Below, one piece after another: positions 8,937 through 18,244 of a DNA stretch of 64,000 nt. The notes under the pieces were generated by a model. It was not told where the DNA came from. It did not search any database and worked only from the letters and a program-made list of their open reading frames with translations. Numbering within the stretch: the stretch's first letter is position 1; each line of letters starts with the position of its first letter. A program made the position numbers and the translations under genes. The stretch lies in the NCBI RefSeq assembly GCF_009930815.1, contig NZ_CP022222.1, forward strand, positions 4,816,501-4,880,500, written 5' to 3'. This stretch comes from Bradyrhizobium sp. CCBAU 051011 (GTDB lineage Bacteria; Pseudomonadota; Alphaproteobacteria; Rhizobiales; Xanthobacteraceae).

Positions 8937-11447
8937 ATGTCAGGCCAGGGCAACAGTCAGGAGAGCAAGGCCCGTCCGGGCCAGCGCCGGATGGCGCAAT
9001 GGACGCGCGACTATGCGCGTCTGCCCGGAATCCCTGACGAATATATCGGGCCTGATGGCGCGCCCCGCGCCGCCTGGGCCCGCTTCTTCGATGCCTTTGC
9101 GGCGCTTTCGCCGGTCGATATCGAGCGGCGCTTCGCCTCCGCCGACCGCCATCTGCGCGAGGCCGGCGTTACCTATCGGGCGCCCGGCGAGACCGCCGAC
9201 CGGCTGTGGCCGCTCAGCCATCTGCCGCTGATCATCGACGAGACCGACTGGCAGCAACTGACCACCGGCATCGCGCAGCGCGCGCAGTTGTTCGAAATGA
9301 TCCTGCGCGATCTCTATGGCGATGGCCGGCTGGTCAACGAGGGCGCGGTGCCAGCGGCCGCGATTGCCGGCAGCAACGAATATCTGCGCGCCGTCTGCGG
9401 CGTCAAACCGCCCGGCGGGCGTCATCTGCATTTCTATGCTGCCGATGTCGGCCGCGGCCCCGACGGCCGCTGGTGGGTATTGAACGACCGCACGCAGGCG
9501 CCGTCGGGCGCTGGTTACGCACTCGAAAACCGCCTGGTGCTGTCGCGCGCCTTTTCCAATCTCTACAAGTCGATGAACGTCGAGCGGGTGGCGCCGTTCT
9601 TCGAGGCGTTCCGCGATTCATTGCGCGCCAGCGCCGACCGCGACGAGCCGCGGATCGGCTTGCTGACGCCGGGGGCCTTCAGCGAAACCTATTTCGAACA
9701 CGCCACGCTGGCGCGCTATCTCGGCTTTCTGCTGGTCGAGGGCGACGATCTCGCCGTCAGCGGCGACCGCATCCATATCCGCACCGTCGCGGGGCTGAAG
9801 CGGCTCGACGTGTTGCTGCGGCGGGTCGATTCCAATTTTCTCGATCCGCTCGAACTCGATGCCTCCTCGCAGCTCGGTGTGCCCGGCCTGATCGACGTCG
9901 TGCGCAAGGGCGGCGTGGTGATCGCCAACATGCCGGGCTCGGGCGTGCTGGAGGCGAGGGCGCTGCTTGGCTTCCTGCCAAGCCTGTGCCGGCGTCTGCT
10001 CGGCGAGACCTTGATCATGCCGCACATCGCAACCTGGTGGTGCGGCCAGAAATCCGCGCGCGAGGAGGTGCTGTCGCGGCTGGAGGATTTCGCGATCGAG
10101 GGCGCCTATGGTCGCGCCGTTCCGGGCTTTTCCAGCCATGGGCCGGTGCTTGCCGGCGAGCTGCCGCCCGACGAACGCGACCGGCTCAGGCAGGCGATCA
10201 CCGACCGCGGCATCGATTACGTCGGTCAGGAACTGGTGCGGCTGTCGACCACGCCGGTATGGGAGCGGGGGCGGATCACGCCGCGCCCGTTTGTGCTCCG
10301 GGTATTTGCCGCGGCCACCCCGCAGGGGTGGACCATATTGCCCGGCGGTTTCTGCCGGATCGCCGACCAACCCGATGCCCGCGCGGTGTCGATGGGGGAC
10401 GGCGCGCGAGCGGCCGATGTCTGGGTGGTTTCCGACAAGGCGGTCTCGACTTCGACGCTGCTGCCGGCCGCCGAAACCGTACGGATCAGGCGGATCGCCG
10501 GCGTGGTGCCGAGCCGCGCCGCAGACAATTTATTCTGGCTCGGCCGCTATCTCGAGCGCGCCGAGGCGACGCTGCGGCTGATCCGCGCGCTCGGCACCTC
10601 GACGCGCGATCCGGCCAACGGCGCGCCAACCGCGCTGCATTCGGTCGAACGCATTCAGCGAATTCTGGTCACGTGGGGCGCGACTTCGCAGGCGACGCGG
10701 ACCAACCCGGCGCGGGTCATCGCCGAGGCGCTGCAGAGCGAGGAGAAGTTCGGCTCGGCGCTTTCTCTGGTGCGATCGGTGCAACGCACCGCGAGCTCGC
10801 TGCGCGAGCGGCTGTCGCCCGACGCCTGGCAGATCATCACCGAGATGGTGGAGCGCCTCGCGCTGCAGGTCGACGACGACGACAGCGTCGTCAGTGCCGC
10901 CGAACTGACACTGCAGGAACTGGCGAGCCTTGCCGGCCTCGCACAGGAGAACATGAACCGCGCCGCCGGCTGGCGCTTCCTCGACATGGGCCGCCGCGCC
11001 GAGCGCGCCATCAACACCGTTCGGTTTGCGCGGCAGTTTGCCTATGACGAAGCGGGCGAGGATGACCTCGATGCTCTGCTGACGCTGGTGGATTGCCAGA
11101 TCACCTACCGCTCGCGCTATCTGGTTGGGCCGGCGCTGGCGCCGGTGCGGGATCTTGCGGTGCTCGATCCCTATAATCCGCGCTCGGTCGCGTTTCAGGT
11201 GGCGACGCTGAACGATCATATCGCAGCCCTGCCGAGCCTTAAGGAGCACGGCCTGATCGAGCGGCCGCAACGGTTGGCCGTGGCATTGCAGGCGACGCTG
11301 ACGACGGGAGAGGCCGCAACGCTCGACGTCACGACCATGTTCGGGCTCGAACAGGCTCTGCTCAATCTCGCCGATGCGATTGGTCAGCATTATTTCCCGC
11401 ACGGACCGCATGCGAGCCGGCCGGAGAAGCTGACGGGCCTCGCGTGA
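8937..11447 (+). CDS. Circularly permuted ATP-grasp protein fused to alpha-E domain
   Basis: An 836-residue two-domain protein. Residues about 60-480 form the circularly permuted type-2 ATP-grasp (former DUF404/DUF407), with YAADVGRGPDGRWWVLNDR near 168 and AHIATWWCGQ-type sequence near 365. From about residue 520 (VPSRAADNLFWLGRYLERAE) to the end is the all-helical alpha-E (former DUF403) domain. ATP-grasp proteins of this clade are predicted amide/peptide ligases; alpha-E is a partner domain of unknown chemistry. It starts 28 bases after the DUF2126 protein and its stop overlaps the start of the next transglutaminase by four bases (GTGA), so the three are very likely one operon. Confidence 0.85.
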   Translation: MSGQGNSQESKARPGQRRMAQWTRDYARLPGIPDEYIGPDGAPRAAWARFFDAFAALSPVDIERRFASADRHLREAGVTYRAPGETADRLWPLSHLPLIIDETDWQQLTTGIAQRAQLFEMILRDLYGDGRLVNEGAVPAAAIAGSNEYLRAVCGVKPPGGRHLHFYAADVGRGPDGRWWVLNDRTQAPSGAGYALENRLVLSRAFSNLYKSMNVERVAPFFEAFRDSLRASADRDEPRIGLLTPGAFSETYFEHATLARYLGFLLVEGDDLAVSGDRIHIRTVAGLKRLDVLLRRVDSNFLDPLELDASSQLGVPGLIDVVRKGGVVIANMPGSGVLEARALLGFLPSLCRRLLGETLIMPHIATWWCGQKSAREEVLSRLEDFAIEGAYGRAVPGFSSHGPVLAGELPPDERDRLRQAITDRGIDYVGQELVRLSTTPVWERGRITPRPFVLRVFAAATPQGWTILPGGFCRIADQPDARAVSMGDGARAADVWVVSDKAVSTSTLLPAAETVRIRRIAGVVPSRAADNLFWLGRYLERAEATLRLIRALGTSTRDPANGAPTALHSVERIQRILVTWGATSQATRTNPARVIAEALQSEEKFGSALSLVRSVQRTASSLRERLSPDAWQIITEMVERLALQVDDDDSVVSAAELTLQELASLAGLAQENMNRAAGWRFLDMGRRAERAINTVRFARQFAYDEAGEDDLDALLTLVDCQITYRSRYLVGPALAPVRDLAVLDPYNPRSVAFQVATLNDHIAALPSLKEHGLIERPQRLAVALQATLTTGEAATLDVTTMFGLEQALLNLADAIGQHYFPHGPHASRPEKLTGLA

Positions 11448-12322
11448 TCTACGACATCCGTCACGTCACGACCTATGCTTACGAGAGCCCGGTAAGTTTT
11501 GCGCGCTGCTCGCTGCGACTGGAGCCGCGGAGCAGCGACGGGCAGCAATTGATTTCGCATTCGGTCGAGATCCGGCCGCGGCCGGCCGAGCGCACGGTGC
11601 GGCGCGACTTTTTCGGAACTCATACCGAGAGCGTGCTGATCGAGACCGCGCATCGCAATTTGCGGATCGATTCCCGCTCGCGGGTTTCGGTCTCGCGCCA
11701 GGCGCCTGCTCGCGCGGCGCCCAGCCCGCCCTGGGAGCGCATCCGCGACGTGGCATTCGAGGCGACCAGTCTTGGTCCCGCTTCGCCGGTCGGGTACGTC
11801 TTTGCGAGTTCGCTGGTGCCGGTGCTGGCGCCGCTCACCGCCTATGCGGCACCAAGCTTCCCGCCGGGCAGCGGCATCCTCGCAGGCGCCGTCGACCTTA
11901 TGTCCCGGATCCGCAACGACTTCAGGTATGACCCTAAAGCCACCGTGATTTCGACGCCGCTCCGGGAAGTGCTCGAAAAGCGCCACGGCGTCTGCCAGGA
12001 CTTTGCCCATGTGATGATCGCGGGCCTGCGCGGGCTCGGCCTGCCGGCGGCCTATGTCAGCGGCTATCTCCGAACCATTCCGCCCGCCGGCCAGCCGCGC
12101 CTGCAGGGCGCCGACGCCAGCCACGCCTGGGTGTCGGTCTGGTGCGGCCCCGAATTCGGCTGGGTCGGCTTCGACCCGACCAACGACCTGCTGGTCGAGA
12201 ACGACCACATCATCCTGTCGATCGGCAGGGATTTTTCCGACGTCTCGCCAGTCGACGGCATCATCGTTGGATCGCGCAAGCAGAAGCTCGGCGTCGCCGT
12301 CGATGTGGTGCTGGTGGAGTGA
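11444..12322 (+). CDS. Transglutaminase-like cysteine peptidase-fold protein
   Basis: A 292-residue protein starting at GTG 11444, overlapping the preceding stop. It has the N-terminal MIYDIRHVTTYAYESPVSFARCSLRLEPR and a transglutaminase core with Cys184 (GVCQDFAHV), His227 (ASHAWVSV) and Asp244 (GWVGFDPTN), so it should be catalytically competent. In this family the fold usually serves as a peptidase or amidase. Together with the ATP-grasp ligase upstream, one model is a ligate-and-trim cycle on a peptide tag or cell-envelope peptide; this is inference. The size matches the small-transglutaminase members of such clusters. Confidence 0.83.
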   Translation: MIYDIRHVTTYAYESPVSFARCSLRLEPRSSDGQQLISHSVEIRPRPAERTVRRDFFGTHTESVLIETAHRNLRIDSRSRVSVSRQAPARAAPSPPWERIRDVAFEATSLGPASPVGYVFASSLVPVLAPLTAYAAPSFPPGSGILAGAVDLMSRIRNDFRYDPKATVISTPLREVLEKRHGVCQDFAHVMIAGLRGLGLPAAYVSGYLRTIPPAGQPRLQGADASHAWVSVWCGPEFGWVGFDPTNDLLVENDHIILSIGRDFSDVSPVDGIIVGSRKQKLGVAVDVVLVE

Positions 12323-12347
12323 GGGGCTAAGACCGAGGGCCGTCGCT

Positions 12348-12376
12348 CCCTCACCCGCAAGCGCGAGAGGTGAGGG
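12348..12376. terminator. Hairpin between convergent transglutaminase and chemoreceptor genes
   Basis: CCCTCACC and GGTGAGGG form a perfect 8-bp stem around a 13-base loop in the 73-base gap between convergent genes. There is no clear T tract. The arms resemble a fragment of the CTCCC...GGGAG palindrome family that also occurs inside imuB and dnaE2. Confidence 0.4.
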
Positions 12377-12395
12377 CTACTGCGCCAAAGGCGCC

Positions 12396-14102
12396 TTACG
12401 TCCCCGTCTTTCGCATTTGCTCGGATGAATCCGCGCGCAGATTGCGGAAGAATTTTTCGACCTCGCGGGACAGCGTATCGGCGGTGGCCGTCAGTTCGCT
12501 GGAGGCGGTGAGGACGGAGGCCGCGGCGGTGCTGGTCGTGCCGATCGCATCGCTGAGCGAAGAGATATTGACCACCAGCGTTCCGTTGCCCTGTGCCGCC
12601 AGTTGCGCATTCGACGATATCTCGCGGGTGGCCGAATCCTGCTGCTCGATCGCGCTGGCGATGATGGAAGTCACCTCGTTGATCTCGCGCACCGCATTGC
12701 CGATCTCGCGGACCGCTTCGACGGAGGTCTTGGTCGAGGTCTGGATCAGGCCGACGTTCTGCCCGATTTCGGCGGTCGCTTTCGCCGTCTGCTCGGCCAG
12801 CGCCTTGACCTCGTGAGCGACCACGGCAAAGCCGCGGCCGGCATCGCCGGCACGCGCCGCTTCGATCGTCGCGTTGAGCGCCAGGAGATTGGTCTGCTCG
12901 GCGATCGCCTGGATCAGGCTCAGCACGCCGTCGATGCGCTGGGTCGCTGCCGCAAGGCCCTCGATTTCGGCGACCGATTTCTCGGTGCGTTGGCCCGCCT
13001 GCTCGACGGCGCTGGCCGATTGCCGGACCTGGCGGCCGATTTCCTCGACGGAGGCAGATAGCTCCTCGGCGGCGCTGGCGACGGCAGAGACGTTGCTGGA
13101 AGCCTGCTCGGTCGCACTGTTGGCGGCTACCGCGCGTCCGCTTGCTTCCGATGAGACGTTGGCGATGGTCTCCGCGGTGCCGCGCATCGACGTCGCATTG
13201 TCCTTGACCGCGCGCAGCACGCCGCCGATCGCTTCCCGGAAGGCATCGACGGAGGCCTCGATGTGGCGGGAACGCTCGTCGCGTGCCTTGGAATCCCCCA
13301 GCACCTGCGAATTGAGGTTGCGGTTGCGATCCATCGCTTCCTGGAAGATCTTGATGGCACGAGCCAACGCACCGATCTCGTCGGCGCGACCGGTATGCGG
13401 CACCTCGACGCCCTCAGTGCCGTCAGCAACCTGCTTGATGGTGGCGGTGATGACCGACAGCGGGCGGGCAATCGAGCGCGCAATGATCAGGATGCCGATG
13501 ACCACCACCGCCAGCGCCATGACGCCAAGGGCGGTCAGCACAAAGGCCATCGTGTGGTTGGTATCGGTCTGCTGCGCCAGCTTGCGGCTGCGTTCGGCGT
13601 AGACCTTGGACAGCGCCTCGAGATCCTTGTTCAGCGCGGTGCGGACTTCGCGGTTGGCGTCATTGTCACCCCATTCGCGCCCGGCGGCCGCGTTGATCTC
13701 GACGCCGCGGCGAACCAGCTCCTTGCGGAAGTCGACGAATTGCTGGATGCGCTTCTTGAAGGTGGCAAACTGCTGGGCGTCATCGGCCTGCACCAGCGCC
13801 TCCCAGTTCTTCACGACGTCGAGGATGCGGTCGTTGAACTTGAGCAGCCCGTCGCCGTATTTCTTCACCACCGGGGGTTCTGTCGACATGTAGATGCCGC
13901 GGGATTCCATCACGACCGCATAGACCAGCGAATTGATGCGCTCGACATTGAGCGCGGCGCGGCTGGCGATCGAGACCGCTTCGGTGAGGGCGGCGTTCTG
14001 GCGGGTGTTGTAGTCGGACAGCGCCGTGATGGCGGCGACCAGCAGCGCGAACAGCGCGAAGATCGAATACAATTTGGCCGCGAGCGAAAACCGGGATGCC
14101 AT
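12396..14102 (-). CDS. Methyl-accepting chemotaxis protein
   Basis: A 568-residue transmembrane chemoreceptor. Residues about 10-32 ([19 protein letters not shown]) form TM1. A helical periplasmic ligand domain follows to about 185, then TM2 ([19 protein letters not shown]), a HAMP domain beginning [18 protein letters not shown], and a C-terminal signalling domain with the invariant hairpin tip [21 protein letters not shown] near residue 405. It should report an extracellular signal to CheA/CheW and be adapted by methylation. No che genes are adjacent, as is common for orphan receptors. The C terminus (QMRKTGT) has no CheR-binding pentapeptide. Confidence 0.9.
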   Translation of the reverse strand: MASRFSLAAKLYSIFALFALLVAAITALSDYNTRQNAALTEAVSIASRAALNVERINSLVYAVVMESRGIYMSTEPPVVKKYGDGLLKFNDRILDVVKNWEALVQADDAQQFATFKKRIQQFVDFRKELVRRGVEINAAAGREWGDNDANREVRTALNKDLEALSKVYAERSRKLAQQTDTNHTMAFVLTALGVMALAVVVIGILIIARSIARPLSVITATIKQVADGTEGVEVPHTGRADEIGALARAIKIFQEAMDRNRNLNSQVLGDSKARDERSRHIEASVDAFREAIGGVLRAVKDNATSMRGTAETIANVSSEASGRAVAANSATEQASSNVSAVASAAEELSASVEEIGRQVRQSASAVEQAGQRTEKSVAEIEGLAAATQRIDGVLSLIQAIAEQTNLLALNATIEAARAGDAGRGFAVVAHEVKALAEQTAKATAEIGQNVGLIQTSTKTSVEAVREIGNAVREINEVTSIIASAIEQQDSATREISSNAQLAAQGNGTLVVNISSLSDAIGTTSTAAASVLTASSELTATADTLSREVEKFFRNLRADSSEQMRKTGT

Positions 14103-14628
14103 GGTGTCACCAAAAACGGGTACGGGATTTTACTATTCAGCAGTATCGGCAAGCCGGAGCAGGTCCAGTAAATGCCTTCGACTTAAGCAAATTGTGCTGA
14201 ACTTTGATGGAGATTGTCTTAACGCGCGAAATTCGACGAGCTGCAACTAACCCAAATAGTCATGGAGCTTCAGATAATTACAGGGATGGGGTGTGTCGCC
14301 GCGCTGGGAAAATTCGGCAGCCTTACGCGACCGGAGCGGGCTCTGATATATCGGCGCAATTGGAGGTGGCTGTCCGGGCGGCAGACGCGGGGGCCCGCGC
14401 GACCTACGGACGCAAGCAAGCGCAAGCGTTCGTCGGGAAGGCCGTCCGCATTGGCACGCACGTGAGCAGCGAATCAAGCTAGACAGCGAACGCAGCGACG
14501 GAATCTGGTCGACCGCGTCTTGCCGGGGCGGCTAACGCGAAATCCTTAAGCCTTCGTCTCGAACCATCACGTGACGCCTGCTGTCACAGGCGCCGCGCAG
14601 CTTCGACTATGCGTGAGAACGGGAACTC
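14103..14628. other. Intergenic stretch without a convincing gene
   Basis: 526 bases between the chemoreceptor start and a decayed gene. Short open frames occur on both strands but none has a recognisable product or good start signal. The part near 14103-14250 is less GC-rich and probably holds the chemoreceptor promoter. Confidence 0.5.
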
Positions 14629-15007
14629 ATGGCTCAAAGTGGCGCCTTGCTGGGCAATGTCGATCTCTACCTTCACGTCCGAGTCCTGATCGCCATCATC
14701 CTCGGGCTCAGCGTTACCCGGTTGGCCAGCGGCGTCGCGGCATTGATCCAGCATCCCGGCCGCTACGCGGTCTGGTGTATGTTTATCTCGGCTGGGTCGC
14801 CCGGGCTTTGTGGCGCTGGCGGAAGCGCTCGATGTGGTCGACACCCTGATAAAGGGTCAAGCCCATCTGCAATCGCTGGGACTCGAATATCTTCCGCGGA
14901 TCGGCATATTCGTATTGAAATGTGTGGTGGCCGCGACAACGCGCAATGTCAGGTTCCATGCGCTGTTCGTGTTCGCCGGGCTCGCCTATGAGATAAGCTT
15001 GAACTAG
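14629..15007 (+). pseudogene. Decayed small membrane-protein gene
   Basis: One frame from ATG 14629 gives a plausible N terminus, VDLYLHVRVLIAIILGLS, followed by a second hydrophobic stretch. Near 14770 the sense passes to another frame (VYVYLGWVARALW) and then to a third from about 14810 (EALDVVDTLIKG ... FHALFVFAGLAYEISLN), ending at TAG 15007. All three frames are used to read what looks like one protein, and the middle is far too short, suggesting an internal deletion plus frameshifts. I believe it belongs to a conserved hypothetical membrane family of roughly 190 residues, but that is from memory and needs a search. It is probably not functional. Confidence 0.5.
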
Positions 15008-15134
15008 CCGGAGGCGGTTGGCCGGGGCGGCCACGCCGCGCTCGAAAGTCGCCTAAACTGTTCTTCCACACTGTCGCGCGTGTGATGATAGGGTAGCGAG
15101 GCAACGGAGCGGGTACGGGCGCAGGAAAGTCAGC

Positions 15135-16517
15135 ATGGTCTATCGCCAGATCATCGGTGCCACCTCCTATGTATTCGCAGATTTGCGCGAGCTGCTCGCC
15201 ACGGCGACGCCGCCGCGGTCGGGCGACCGTCTTGCCGGTGTCGCCGCTGACAGCGCGGAAGCGATGATCGCGGCGCGGATGGCGCTCGCCGACGTGCCGC
15301 TCAAGCAATTCCTCAACGAGGCCGTCATTCCTTATGAGGACGACGAGATCACGCGGCTAATCATCGACAGCCACGACGCCCCGGGCTTTGCGGCCATCTC
15401 GTCGCTGACCGTCGGCGGCTTCCGCGACTGGCTGCTCTCCGATGCGGCGACCGGCGAATCCTTGGCGAACGTTTCGCGCGGGGTCACGCCGGAAATGGCC
15501 GCCGGCGTCTCGAAACTGATGCGCAACCAGGACCTGATCCTGGTTGCCAAAAAATGCGCCGTGACCACGGCGTTTCGCAACACCATCGGCCTGAAGGGTC
15601 GGATGAGCGTGCGGCTGCAGCCCAATCATCCCTTCGACGACGCCAAGGGCATTACCGCGTCGATCCTCGACGGCATTCTGCTGGGGTCGGGCGATGCCTG
15701 CATCGGCATCAATCCGGCCAGCGACGACCCGGCCGTGATCGGCGAACTGCTGCGTCTGCTCGACGGCATCATCGCGCGGCTGCAGGTCCCGACGCAGAGC
15801 TGCGTGCTCACCCACGTCACCACCACGCTCGGATTGATCGGGCAGGGGGCGCCGGTCGATCTGGTGTTCCAGTCGATCGCGGGAACGGAGGCGGCCAACC
15901 GCAGCTTTGGCGTCGATCTCGCGCTGCTCCGCGAGGCGCACGCGGCCGGGCTGTCGCTGCGCCGCGGCACGGTCGGCGAGAATGTGATGTATTTCGAGAC
16001 CGGGCAGGGTTCGGCGCTGTCGGCCAACGCCAATCACAATGTCGACCAGCAGACCTGCGAGGCGCGGGCCTATGCGGTGGCGCGCGCCTTCGATCCGCTG
16101 CTGGTCAACAGCGTGGTCGGCTTCATCGGCCCGGAATATCTGTATGACGGCAAGGAAATCATCCGCGCCGGCCTGGAGGACCATTTCTGCGGCAAGCTGC
16201 TCGGCCTGCCGCTCGGTGTCGATGTCTGCTATACCAACCATGCCGAGGCCGATCAGGACGACATGGACAATCTCTTGACGCTATTGGCGGCGGCCGGCGT
16301 CACCTTCATCATGGGCGTGCCGGGGGCCGACGACGTCATGCTGAACTATCAGTCGACCTCGTTCCACGACGCGCTCTATGTTCGCGACCTGTTCGGCCTG
16401 AAGCGGGCGCCGGAATTCGACGACTGGCTGGTTCGGTCCGGCCTTGCGGGCGCCGATTTCCGGCTTGCGGGGAACACAGGTCTGCTGCCCGAATTTGCCT
16501 CACGCCTGATCGCCTGA
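15135..16517 (+). CDS. eutB: Ethanolamine ammonia-lyase large subunit
   Basis: A 460-residue protein matching EutB, the TIM-barrel catalytic subunit of adenosylcobalamin-dependent ethanolamine ammonia-lyase, which yields acetaldehyde and ammonia. Recognisable regions are the start VYRQIIGATSYVFADLRELLA, LKGRMSVRLQPNHPFDDAKGI near 155-175, VFQSIAGTEAANRSFGVDL near 240-260, YFETGQGSALSANANHNVDQQT near 280, and LGVDVCYTNHAEADQDDMDNL near 360. The small subunit eutC is 1.7 kb downstream, with an hpnP-like gene between them, an unusual arrangement. No eut microcompartment genes are visible, so this is the simple two-subunit form. Confidence 0.93.
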   Translation: MVYRQIIGATSYVFADLRELLATATPPRSGDRLAGVAADSAEAMIAARMALADVPLKQFLNEAVIPYEDDEITRLIIDSHDAPGFAAISSLTVGGFRDWLLSDAATGESLANVSRGVTPEMAAGVSKLMRNQDLILVAKKCAVTTAFRNTIGLKGRMSVRLQPNHPFDDAKGITASILDGILLGSGDACIGINPASDDPAVIGELLRLLDGIIARLQVPTQSCVLTHVTTTLGLIGQGAPVDLVFQSIAGTEAANRSFGVDLALLREAHAAGLSLRRGTVGENVMYFETGQGSALSANANHNVDQQTCEARAYAVARAFDPLLVNSVVGFIGPEYLYDGKEIIRAGLEDHFCGKLLGLPLGVDVCYTNHAEADQDDMDNLLTLLAAAGVTFIMGVPGADDVMLNYQSTSFHDALYVRDLFGLKRAPEFDDWLVRSGLAGADFRLAGNTGLLPEFASRLIA

Positions 16518-16560
16518 GCCCTGGCCCCGGCCGGCAGATTTTCGTGCAACCAATTGAACC

Positions 16561-16584
16561 CACAACGAGTTGTGACTGTCACAA
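16561..16584. promoter_or_regulatory. Two overlapping dyads upstream of the hpnP-like gene
   Basis: CACAACGAGTTGTG (CACAAC/GTTGTG) and TTGTGACTGTCACAA (odd-centred perfect palindrome) share the TTGTG. They lie 68-91 bases before the hpnP-like start, in the 134-base gap after eutB. An operator is plausible; the protein that would bind it is unknown. Confidence 0.4.
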
Positions 16585-16651
16585 TATTGAAGAACTTCTG
16601 GCCCAGCTTTCAATGTCGTGGTTAAATTCGCGCCAGCCTTGAGGAAATTTG

Positions 16652-18238
16652 ATGAGAGCTGAAGGCATCGGAACGGTACGGCGTATTCTGTGCGTCTTTC
16701 CGCGCTATACGTCTTCTTTCGGTACGTTCGAGCACGCTTATCCCCTGACCGACGGCGTCCAGGCGTTCATGCCGCCGCAGGGCCTTCTCCTGATCGCGGC
16801 CTATCTTCCGGCGGACTGGCCGGTCCGTTTCGTCGACGAGAACATTCGTCCCGCCTCGAGGGAAGATTTCGAATGGGCGGAGGCGGTGTTCGTCAGCGGC
16901 ATGCACATCCAGCGCCAGCAGATGAACGACATCTGCCGCCGCGCCCATGGCTTCGAGCTTCCTGTGGCGATCGGCGGTCCCTCGGTCAGCGCGTGTCCGG
17001 ATTACTATCCCTCGTTCGACTATCTGCATGTCGGCGAACTCGGCGACGCCACCAACGAGCTGCTTGCGCGGTTGGCGCAAGACCCGTCACGCCCTGCGCA
17101 GCAGGTGGTGCTGACGACCAAAGACCGGCTGTCGATGACCGAGTTTCCGATTCCGGCCTACGAGCTGGCGGAAGTGAAAAAATATCTGCTCGGCAGCATC
17201 CAGTTTTCCAGCGGCTGTCCCTATCAGTGCGAATTCTGCGACATCCCCGGCCTCTATGGTCGCAACCCGCGCCTGAAGACGCCTGAGCAGATCGTTGCCG
17301 AATTGGACAGGCTGCGCGAATGCGGCATGACCGACACGATCTATTTCGTCGACGACAATTTCATCGGCAACCGCAAGGCCGCGCTGGACCTGCTGCCGCA
17401 TCTGATCAAATGGCAGAAGAGGACAGGATATGTCGTGCGGCTGGCCTGCGAGGCGACGCTGAACATCGCCAAGCGGCCGGAGATCCTCGAGAAGATGCGG
17501 GAGGCACAGTTCGTCACCGTGTTCTGCGGCATCGAGACGCCGGACCCCGATGCGCTGAAGGCGATGCACAAGGACCACAATATGATGGTCCCGATCCTCG
17601 AGGGCATCCAGACCATCAATTCCTACGGCATGGAGGTCGTCTCCGGCATCATCATGGGGCTCGATACCGACAAGCCCGGCACCGCGGATGCGCTGCTTAA
17701 CTTCGTCGATGAATCGCGGATTCCGCTACTCACCATCAACCTGCTTCAGGCGCTGCCGAAGACGCCGCTGTGGGACCGGCTGGAGCGCGAGGGGCGTCTC
17801 AATGACGACGACAGCCGCGATTCCAATGTCGAATTCCTGATGCCTTATGAGGACGTCGTCAGCTCCTGGAAGCGATGCATGGAGATCGCCTACGAGCCCG
17901 AGAAGCTGTTCGCGCGCTACGAGTATCAGTGCGACTACACCTATGCCAACCGCATCAAGGTGCCGGTCGCACCCGAAATGAAGAGCTGGCGCAACATCCG
18001 CCGCGCGCTGATCATGCTGCGCAATATCTTCTGGCAGGTCGGCGTGCTCGGCGACTACAGGCGCGTGTTCTGGAAGTTCGCGATTCGACGGCTCCGGCGC
18101 GGCGATATCGAGGGGTTCATCGGGTCGGCCACCATCGCGCATCATCTGATCAAGTTCGCGCGTGCAGCCTCCGGTGGCCAGCAGAACGCGTCGAACTATT
18201 CGATCCGGCTGCGCGAAGCCTCGGTCCCTGCCGAGTAA
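16652..18238 (+). CDS. hpnP: B12-binding radical SAM protein, probable hopanoid C-2 methylase
   Basis: A 528-residue protein: an N-terminal cobalamin-binding Rossmann-like domain (about 10-150), a radical SAM domain with Cys189, Cys193 and Cys196 in SSGCPYQCEFCDIPG, and a C-terminal DUF4070-type region (about 370-500). The opening (RRILCVFPRYTSSFGTFEHAY), the phrase QAFMPPQGLLLIAAYLP and the whole layout match HpnP, which transfers a methyl group from SAM via methylcobalamin to C-2 of hopanoids. The hopanoid genes 8 kb away support this. ATG 16652 was chosen over TTG 16649 because GAGGAAA precedes it. The gene sits between eutB and eutC and stops 6 bases before eutC. Another DUF4070 radical SAM methylase is the main alternative. 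Confidence 0.78.
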   Translation: MRAEGIGTVRRILCVFPRYTSSFGTFEHAYPLTDGVQAFMPPQGLLLIAAYLPADWPVRFVDENIRPASREDFEWAEAVFVSGMHIQRQQMNDICRRAHGFELPVAIGGPSVSACPDYYPSFDYLHVGELGDATNELLARLAQDPSRPAQQVVLTTKDRLSMTEFPIPAYELAEVKKYLLGSIQFSSGCPYQCEFCDIPGLYGRNPRLKTPEQIVAELDRLRECGMTDTIYFVDDNFIGNRKAALDLLPHLIKWQKRTGYVVRLACEATLNIAKRPEILEKMREAQFVTVFCGIETPDPDALKAMHKDHNMMVPILEGIQTINSYGMEVVSGIIMGLDTDKPGTADALLNFVDESRIPLLTINLLQALPKTPLWDRLEREGRLNDDDSRDSNVEFLMPYEDVVSSWKRCMEIAYEPEKLFARYEYQCDYTYANRIKVPVAPEMKSWRNIRRALIMLRNIFWQVGVLGDYRRVFWKFAIRRLRRGDIEGFIGSATIAHHLIKFARAASGGQQNASNYSIRLREASVPAE

Positions 18239-18244
18239 TAACTC

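Noticed and set aside
14810..15007. Independent small gene ending EISLN upstream of eutB
   Set aside because: Its apparent N-terminal half lies just upstream in other frames, so a decayed gene explains it better.
15135..16517. Ethanolamine-utilisation microcompartment operon
   Set aside because: Only eutB and eutC are present; no shell-protein, eutE, eutD or reactivase (eutA) genes lie nearby.
16570..16584. Possible CRP/FNR site (TGTGA...TCACA)
   Set aside because: The half-sites are separated by three bases, not the six of CRP sites; reported only as a dyad.
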